DNA of 64,000 bases, taken from the NCBI RefSeq assembly GCF_000585395.1, contig NZ_KK073875.1:2964177-3028176 (forward strand), given 5' to 3'. The DNA is from Saccharibacillus sacchari DSM 19268 (GTDB taxonomy: Bacteria; Bacillota; Bacilli; Paenibacillales; Paenibacillaceae). Under the pieces are notes generated by a model. The model did not search any database. It was not told where the DNA came from and saw only the letters and a list, made by a program, of their open reading frames with translations. Within the stretch, counting starts at the first letter, position 1, and every line of letters starts with the position of its first letter. The translations under genes were made by a program, and so were the position numbers. Positions 58,698 through 64,000 of the stretch are shown in pieces.

Positions 58698-60063
58698 TGC
58701 GGTACACACTCCTTATTAGGTTTTCGTATTTCTTTTTCTGTTTTTCAGAAGAGAAGGATCTGAATTCTTCAAAAAAAGGAACGCACTTCATGAACATGTG
58801 CTTATTGTTTATTATAATAGCCATTTCCAGACTGAGTAAAGAGCTATTTAAAGCAGAGTAATAATCTTTCTTTTCCAAATAATAAACAGCTAGTTCGAAA
58901 CAAATTTTGGCGTACCAATTCGTTTTGCTGCGTTTATTATATTGGGTTTGCACTTCCTCGTAAGAATTAAAAAAGTCGTCAAAATGTTCTAAAACTGTAC
59001 TGATATCGAAATGGTGCTTATTTGCAGACTGTAACAGAATTAGTAAGCTAGGCAGTCTTTCGTTGGGATTTTGATCTAGGAATTCGACAAATGAAGGAAG
59101 AACTTCAGTATTTCCTTTCAAAATCTCAATATTCATGGAGTTGGCATGCGCATAAAGCTTGAATTTTTCGACTTCTTTTATTCCTCTTTCATCAAGGCCC
59201 TCGAACCAACTTAAATCTTCATAGCCACGGTTATACTCCCTGGCTTCTTCAAGCCTTTGATAATACTCGATTAAAACAGCTTCTTTCATCAGAAATCCTT
59301 GTCCGTAATAGACCACGAGAGGGCGTTCCGTATTCAAAGAGATATATTTAACTTTAGCGTTTATTTTTAGCTTTTCTAATTGATAGACAGTTTGAGAAAA
59401 CGCATAAAGTTGATCTGCGTAAATCTCGGTCTCTGCCCATCTGCCAAGAGCATAATAGGTGTGTGTTAAATGCAATAATCCGTCCAAACGATGATGATCG
59501 GGAAGTTTTCCGCAGAATGGCTCGAATCGCATGGTCACTCGAAGATTCTGCTCATTATCCTCCCCCAACGACGCCCGAAAAATCCGATAATGGCTGATCG
59601 CCAAGCGTTCTGCATGGTTGTACTTCTCATTCTCCACCACGCACTCGTAAAACACCAACGACTCTTTAACTTTGCCCGAGGTGAACAGGTTCTCCGCAAT
59701 GTCGAAGATCATCGAGACGTGCTTAAGGTCTTCGAGCAGACGGGAGAGCACTTCGCGGATGCAGTCCGTTTTGCCCAGTTCGGCGCAACGGATTAGGAAG
59801 GGCTCGACGCGGCGGCGGTTAGGCTTGCCGTCGTAGAAGCACTCCTCGATATAAAGGTCAAACATCCAGCCTTCCGGGTAGCCGAACGCCCGGGTGATGG
59901 CTTCCATCTGGTTTAGCGAGATCGGCTTCGGAGGGCTGCCGTTGAGGATCGCGCTGAAGATGCCGCGGTTGATGCCGGATAATTCGCCGAAGCTGGAAAA
60001 GTTCAACCCGAGTTCAGCGATGCCTTTTTCGATTTCCGAACGGAGAGTCATTGTCGTTTCCAT
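58690..60063 (-). CDS. HTH-TPR regulator paralogue 4, partner of the pre-pro-peptide gene
   Basis: A 457-residue paralogue. I use ATG 60063 (M-E-T-T-M-T) because GAGGTG ends six bases before it, as in paralogues 1 and 2. Residues about 1-65 are the HTH (F-S-S-F-G-E-L-S-G-I-N-R-G), 70-80 read Y-D-G-K-P-N-R-R-R, then a helical-repeat body. The 5' third (about 59560-60063) is GC-rich and resembles paralogue 1 closely, while the rest is AT-rich. The stop overlaps the secreted-peptide gene. I infer a peptide-responsive regulator. Confidence 0.83.
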   Translation of the reverse strand: METTMTLRSEIEKGIAELGLNFSSFGELSGINRGIFSAILNGSPPKPISLNQMEAITRAFGYPEGWMFDLYIEECFYDGKPNRRRVEPFLIRCAELGKTDCIREVLSRLLEDLKHVSMIFDIAENLFTSGKVKESLVFYECVVENEKYNHAERLAISHYRIFRASLGEDNEQNLRVTMRFEPFCGKLPDHHRLDGLLHLTHTYYALGRWAETEIYADQLYAFSQTVYQLEKLKINAKVKYISLNTERPLVVYYGQGFLMKEAVLIEYYQRLEEAREYNRGYEDLSWFEGLDERGIKEVEKFKLYAHANSMNIEILKGNTEVLPSFVEFLDQNPNERLPSLLILLQSANKHHFDISTVLEHFDDFFNSYEEVQTQYNKRSKTNWYAKICFELAVYYLEKKDYYSALNSSLLSLEMAIIINNKHMFMKCVPFFEEFRSFSSEKQKKKYENLIRSVYRNA

Positions 60064-60084
60064 AATCTGCACCTCGCTCATGCT

Positions 60085-60108
60085 GCTAAATTCCATTCAA
60101 ATTTTAGC
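60085..60108 (-). promoter_or_regulatory. Inverted repeat upstream of regulator paralogue 4
   Basis: GCTAAATT-(8)-AATTTTAGC forms a 24-base inverted repeat (one extra base in one arm) 22 bases before the ATG and downstream of AT-rich promoter-like sequence. It may be an autoregulatory operator, or an RNA hairpin affecting translation. Confidence 0.45.
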
Positions 60109-60628
60109 ATCTCATATAATTCTTTTAATACTAGTAATTTACAATATACAGGAACGAATGAATAAAGGTCAATCGCTTTCGGCTTGGGAAAAACAGGCAG
60201 AGGGAAGCAGGAAATAAAACGTTACCATCTCTAGTTTTTAAGGTTTTTTTATTATTTGCTGTGCAAGGTTGAATTGTGCGTTAAATTATATATCGGAATA
60301 GAACGAACGGATATGATAGTAATTTTGGGATATTGAGAATATAAGTATTTGGGTATGCGCCGCAAGCAGTTTTTACGCAAAAATCAGTATTCTTTCTATA
60401 CAGACGAAATTGAATTGGAAAATGTTCAGGTTATTCGCATACTTTTCTCTCAATCATCTATAGGCAAGCGGAACTTGGGTTACATATAAGAGTTGAAAGC
60501 GTGCTGGCGGTCCGGTTGCATTTTTGCGTCCGGGAAGCGAAAATAGGTGGAAAGCGGCACAGCCGCGCATTGGAATGCCTTCTATAATAAGCAAGACTTT
60601 GTCAAGGTAACAGGAAGGGGCGAATGGC
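60109..60628. other. AT-rich intergenic region upstream of regulator paralogue 4 and hemD-like gene
   Basis: Contains divergent promoter signals (TATAAT at about 60583-60588 in front of the hemD-like gene). I found no small gene with a credible ribosome site and no strong terminator in it. Confidence 0.5.
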
Positions 60629-61474
60629 TTGGCGAAAAGGTTGGAAGGAAAACGTATTGCGATTACCGGTCCGCGCAAAGCGGAAGAGTTGAGCAGCATC
60701 GTGCATAAAATGGGAGGAGTCGCGCTGATTCGGCCGGCTCAAGGAACGGTATTTCTGGATGAGCCCGAGTTGGGCGGCGGAATTTCGGAATGGATTCGTC
60801 TCAAGCCGGAATGGTCCGTTTTGACAACGGGCATGGGCTTGGAAGCTCTGATCAATACGGCGCAGGAGATGGAGTTGGAGGAGAGCTTTATCGAGTCCAT
60901 CGCGCATTCAAAGATTGCGGCTCGCGGGTATAAGACAGTGAACGCTTTGAAAAAACGCGGGCTGACTTCGCTTGTGCGCGATGACGACGGCAGTACGGAA
61001 GGATTGCTGCGTCAGATGGAGGACTACGATTTTACCGGCAAAAATGTAGTTGTTCAGCTTCACGGCGATCCGGCTCCGCATCTGGTATCGTGGTTGGAGG
61101 AACGCGGAGCGACGGTGCGAACCGTATTGCCTTATAAGCATATTGCGCCTCCCGAGGAGCAATTGCGCCAGCTGCTGGACGATATTCTGGAACGTCGGGT
61201 CGACGCGGTCACGTTCACAAGCGGGCCTCAGGTGCGTTTCCTGATCGGACATGCGGCCGAACGCGGATTGGAGGAGGCGTTGCGAGCTTCGTTCGAAGAC
61301 GAGGTGGTTGCCGTGGCTGTGGGCAAGGTGACCGCGCAGTCGATCCGTGAGGAGGGCATTGAGCGCGTGGTAGCCCCAAAAGAAGAACGCATGGGCAGTA
61401 TGATGGTCGAATTGGCCAAATATTATGCAGCTTCGTCCGCCGGAGAATCTTCGGGAGAGTCGGAGTTCCTGTAG
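60629..61474 (+). CDS. Uroporphyrinogen-III synthase (HemD)-family protein
   Basis: A 281-residue HemD-fold protein with two Rossmann-like halves (about 1-35 plus 170-281, and 40-165). T-G-P-R near residue 14 and T-F-T-S-G-P near 195 are the family motifs. The start is TTG 60629, eight bases after GGAAGGGG; the ATG just upstream is out of frame. It is not next to hem genes, so it may be a stand-alone paralogue and not the biosynthetic HemD. Confidence 0.8.
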   Translation: MAKRLEGKRIAITGPRKAEELSSIVHKMGGVALIRPAQGTVFLDEPELGGGISEWIRLKPEWSVLTTGMGLEALINTAQEMELEESFIESIAHSKIAARGYKTVNALKKRGLTSLVRDDDGSTEGLLRQMEDYDFTGKNVVVQLHGDPAPHLVSWLEERGATVRTVLPYKHIAPPEEQLRQLLDDILERRVDAVTFTSGPQVRFLIGHAAERGLEEALRASFEDEVVAVAVGKVTAQSIREEGIERVVAPKEERMGSMMVELAKYYAASSAGESSGESEFL

Positions 61475-61537
61475 TCGGTATGCACAAGCAAGGCAGAGCA
61501 AGCGAAAATATTCCATTTGAAAACGGAGGAATCATCC

Positions 61538-61924
61538 ATGAGTGATCTGTTGAAAAAGGCGTTATCGCTGGGAATCGGCCTGACTGTAGCAAGCAAGGAG
61601 AAGGTGGAGAAAGTCGTTGACGATCTCGTGAAAAAAGGCGAAATCGCGCCGTCCGAATCCAAGGCTGTCGTGAATAAATTGATCGAGCGCGGAGAAGAAG
61701 AACGCAATACGATCAAAAAAATGGTACAGGAACAGGTTCGCCGCGTGCTTCAAGACCTGGATGTTCCCGCGGGCAGCGACGTGGCGAGTCTGGAGCAGCG
61801 CATTTCGGTATTGGAACAGCGCGTGTCGGAACTCGAAGGCAACAAGCCTGCCGTAACGGCGGACCCGGCCGCAGAAACGAATACCTACCGTCCGGGCCCG
61901 TCCGGGGAAACGACGGCGGAGTAA
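61538..61924 (+). CDS. Phasin-like coiled-coil protein
   Basis: A 128-residue protein, start ATG 61538 after GGAGG (the upstream ATG at 61517 lacks a site). Residues 5-60 are amphipathic helix (K-A-L-S-L-G-I-G-L-T, then charged), 80-105 are a coiled coil with L-E-Q-R-I-S-V-L-E-Q heptads, and the tail is Pro/Thr-rich. It resembles the phasin-family / PHA-regulator proteins that precede UbiB kinases in Bacillales. The UbiB gene begins one base after its stop. Confidence 0.72.
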   Translation: MSDLLKKALSLGIGLTVASKEKVEKVVDDLVKKGEIAPSESKAVVNKLIERGEEERNTIKKMVQEQVRRVLQDLDVPAGSDVASLEQRISVLEQRVSELEGNKPAVTADPAAETNTYRPGPSGETTAE

Positions 61925-61925
61925 G

Positions 61926-63599
61926 ATGGCTGTCCATATCCGCCATGCCGGCCGCTACCGGGAGATTGCGGTCGCATTGATCCGGCACGGCTTCGGGTAC
62001 ATGGTCGAGGAGATGGGGCTTACGCGCGTATTGCGCATGCCGATCGGCTGGATTAGAAGCGAGAAACCGGAAACGAAAACGTTAGGCGAGCGTATTCGCT
62101 TGGTCATGGAGGCGCTCGGCCCCACTTTTATCAAATTGGGGCAGCTTGCGAGCACGCGCGCGGATTTGCTGCCGCCCGGCGTGATCAAGGAATTATCCAA
62201 GCTGCAAGACGACGTGCCTCCTTTCGAAGCGGAGGAGGCACGCCGCATCGTGGAGTTGGAGCTGGGAGGTTCGATCGAAGAGGTCATGAGCGACTTTTCC
62301 GAACAACCGATTGCGGCCGCTTCGATCGGACAGGTACATAGCGCCAGGCTCGTCGAGGGCGGACGTCGCGTAGCTGTTAAGGTCCAGCGTCCCGGCGTGA
62401 AAAAGCAGGTGACGCGCGATCTGGAAATTCTGCATGATCTGGTTTCCATGGGTGAAAAGCGCTGGGAGTGGGTGACCCGCTACCAGGTTCCGCAGCTGGT
62501 CGAAGAGTTTTCGCGTTCGATGGAAGCGGAGATGGATTACACGGCCGAGGCGCGCAACATGGAGCGAATCGCCAAACAGTTCGAGCAGGATTCGCATATT
62601 CACGTTCCGGACGTGTTCTGGGATTGTACGTCCGAACGCGTGCTGACGATGTCTTTCGTCGAAGGCGTCAAGCCGACCGACCGCAATTATCTGGAGCAGC
62701 GCGGCTACGATGTGAAAGAGATTGCTTCGCGTATCGTCAATGCCGTGCTGAACCAGATCTTCATCGGCGGTTTTTTCCACGCGGACCCGCATCCCGGCAA
62801 TCTGTTGATCATGAAAGACGGTTCGATCACGTTTCTGGATTTCGGCATGGTCGGGCGGCTCAGTCCGGACATGCGGGAGTATTTGTCTTCGCTGGTCATC
62901 GCGCTTATGCGCCAAGACACGCCGGCGATGGTGCGGTCGATCGAGCGCATGGGCATGATTCCGGAAGAAACGGACGTCGGCGCGCTCAAGCGCGACCTGG
63001 AGCGGCTGCGGGAGCGATATTACGACGTCGCTTTTTCCGAGGTCAATCTGGGCCAGGTCATCAACGATTTCTTCTCGACGGCCCGGCAGCACGGCATCGG
63101 AATCCCGCCGGATTTGCTCATGCTCGGCAAAGCGCTTATCACTACAGAAGGCATGGTGGAGCGGCTTGATCCGACATTGAGTATCGTGACGCTTGCGGAA
63201 CCGTTTGGACGTAAACTCGCTCGGGAAAAGTTCGGCCCGGACCGATTACGCCGTAAAACGGTCAGCGGTGCGCTGGGATTGGCCGATTCGTTGGCGAATC
63301 TGCCCGATCGGCTGCGTCATCTGACGTCTTTTATCAGCGGCGGACGGGTTCGGGTGGAAGTGGAAGTTCCGGAGCTTCGAAAAGCGTCGCGCGGCGTCGA
63401 TCGCCTAGTCAACCGCCTGGCGTTCAGCATCGTGCTGCTCGCGTTCAGCATCGTGATGGCGGGACTCGTCGTCGGGGCTTCATTGGCGCAAAAAGAGACC
63501 GTCATATGGAACTATCCGATCATCGAAACGGGTTTGGTGGTCGCGGTGCTGATGGTGGTGCTGCTGCTTTATTCCATTTTCAGATCGGGCAGATTTTAG
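61926..63599 (+). CDS. ABC1/UbiB/AarF-family atypical kinase
   Basis: A 557-residue protein kinase-like enzyme. The K-x-G-Q signature reads I-K-L-G-Q near residue 70; the ATP-binding A-V-K-V-Q-R-P near 150, catalytic H-A-D-P-H-P-G-N near 288 and D-F-G near 306 follow. Two C-terminal transmembrane helices (about 495-555) anchor it. In other bacteria UbiB supports isoprenoid quinone biosynthesis; in Gram-positives the role is less clear. GGAGTAAG precedes the ATG and it is coupled to the phasin-like gene. Confidence 0.88.
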   Translation: MAVHIRHAGRYREIAVALIRHGFGYMVEEMGLTRVLRMPIGWIRSEKPETKTLGERIRLVMEALGPTFIKLGQLASTRADLLPPGVIKELSKLQDDVPPFEAEEARRIVELELGGSIEEVMSDFSEQPIAAASIGQVHSARLVEGGRRVAVKVQRPGVKKQVTRDLEILHDLVSMGEKRWEWVTRYQVPQLVEEFSRSMEAEMDYTAEARNMERIAKQFEQDSHIHVPDVFWDCTSERVLTMSFVEGVKPTDRNYLEQRGYDVKEIASRIVNAVLNQIFIGGFFHADPHPGNLLIMKDGSITFLDFGMVGRLSPDMREYLSSLVIALMRQDTPAMVRSIERMGMIPEETDVGALKRDLERLRERYYDVAFSEVNLGQVINDFFSTARQHGIGIPPDLLMLGKALITTEGMVERLDPTLSIVTLAEPFGRKLAREKFGPDRLRRKTVSGALGLADSLANLPDRLRHLTSFISGGRVRVEVEVPELRKASRGVDRLVNRLAFSIVLLAFSIVMAGLVVGASLAQKETVIWNYPIIETGLVVAVLMVVLLLYSIFRSGRF

Positions 63600-63662
63600 T
63601 ATTTCGACTACAGCGTTTGAATGAAAACATTTCTTGCAAATTTTCGAAAAAGGCAGGATTAA

Positions 63663-63712
63663 GGAAGCCGGGTGGCGAAAGACGTCGAAAATCGCCGCCT
63701 GGCTTCGTTTTA
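63663..63712 (+). terminator. Terminator after UbiB gene
   Basis: GAAGCC-G-GGCGA pairs with TCGCC-C-GGCTTC over a 13-base loop, followed by GTTTT. Confidence 0.7.
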
Positions 63713-63836
63713 TGCCGTTTTACTCCAGTAGCCGCACTTCCTCAAATTCTGTATAATGAGGGTCTTGACTACAACGGACCCGGGTTTTTCTGAAAGGGGA
63801 AAACTCCACAACATCATACAGAAATCGAGGATGGTT

Positions 63837-64000
63837 ATGGAGCTAAAACAGCAGTGGTTCGGAAATGTGCGCGGCGATATCCTGTCCGGCATCACGGTGG
63901 CGCTCGCGCTTATTCCCGAAGCGATCGGTTTTTCGATCGTGGCGGGCGTTGATCCCATCGTGGGTTTGCATGCCTCGATCGTGATCGCGATTGTGATTGC
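63837..64000 (+). CDS. SulP-family inorganic anion transporter, 3'-truncated by window edge
   Basis: The first 54 codons of a SulP (sulfate permease-like) transporter, running off the right edge: N-V-R-G-D-I-L-S-G and [17 protein letters not shown] are typical of the first helix pair. I start at ATG 63837, six bases after GAGG; ATG 63831 abuts that site. A TATAAT at 63752-63757 may be its -10. Ion specificity cannot be told from this fragment. Confidence 0.82.
   Translation, partial: MELKQQWFGNVRGDILSGITVALALIPEAIGFSIVAGVDPIVGLHASIVIAIVI

Overview
The window looks like chromosome of a Gram-positive, endospore-former-type Firmicute of the Paenibacillaceae (Paenibacillus or Saccharibacillus-like). 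The evidence is a surface protein with three SLH motifs, an LTA-synthase-type sulfatase, a stand-alone bacterial NO synthase, a glucuronoxylan (aguA/uxuA/uxuB) locus, strong AGGAGG ribosome sites with frequent GTG/TTG starts, and moderately high GC with codon use to match. No rRNA or tRNA genes, CRISPR arrays, prophages or complete insertion sequences were seen. Species assignment is inference.

Layout. 0-2.5 kb: 3' part of an SLH-anchored repeat protein. 2.5-4.7 kb: CidA/LrgB-type membrane pair divergent from a LysR regulator. 4.7-8.1 kb: LTA-synthase-like enzyme and a divergent NlpC/P60 hydrolase. 8.3-10.6 kb: nuclease-helicase fusion. 10.6-11.2 kb and 15.6 kb: hairpin-forming interspersed repeats. 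11.3-15.4 kb: MarR plus heterodimeric ABC exporter operon. 15.9-21.6 kb: MHYT-like/GGDEF/EAL protein, lipid kinase, MMPL transporter with a striking operator. 21.8-25.2 kb: nucleoside hydrolase, PerR-boxed Dps, bacterial NOS. 25.3-29.2 kb: chemoreceptor coupled to a solute-binding lipoprotein gene carrying an in-frame amber codon, then an SDR. 30-40.6 kb: a GH2 enzyme, Nif3-like protein, alpha-glucuronidase, UxuB and UxuA on the minus strand with a divergent GntR regulator; together they suit uptake-side catabolism of (methyl)glucuronoxylan fragments. 40.7-44.7 kb: membrane-anchored glycosidase-like protein and FAD/Rieske oxidoreductase. 44.8-47.6 kb: ABC-F gene with an attenuator-like leader, followed by a truncated YoeB toxin. 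47.7-53.8 kb: APH-like kinase, aldo/keto reductase, YrhK-like membrane protein, and an MBOAT/SGNH acyl-transfer pair. 54-60 kb: four paralogous HTH-TPR regulators. 60.6-64 kb: HemD-like protein, phasin-like protein, UbiB-family kinase, start of a SulP transporter.

The most interesting region is 54-60 kb. Four approximately 445-residue regulators with an N-terminal XRE-like HTH and helical-repeat C-terminal body (RRNPP-like architecture) lie head to tail on the minus strand. Directly overlapping the 3' end of the first-transcribed one (58690-60063) is a previously untracked 55-codon gene (58530-58697) encoding a secreted pre-pro-peptide with a clear signal sequence, its own Shine-Dalgarno site and its own terminator. 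This is the genetic layout of Rap-Phr / NprR-NprX peptide quorum sensing, and I propose it as a signalling cassette.

Other notable signals are a repeat family with compensatory changes in its stem (10.64, 10.86 and 15.63 kb), an attenuator-like leader ahead of the ABC-F gene, a four-unit 48-bp in-frame repeat inside uxuB, and a nonsense codon in an otherwise intact solute-binding protein.
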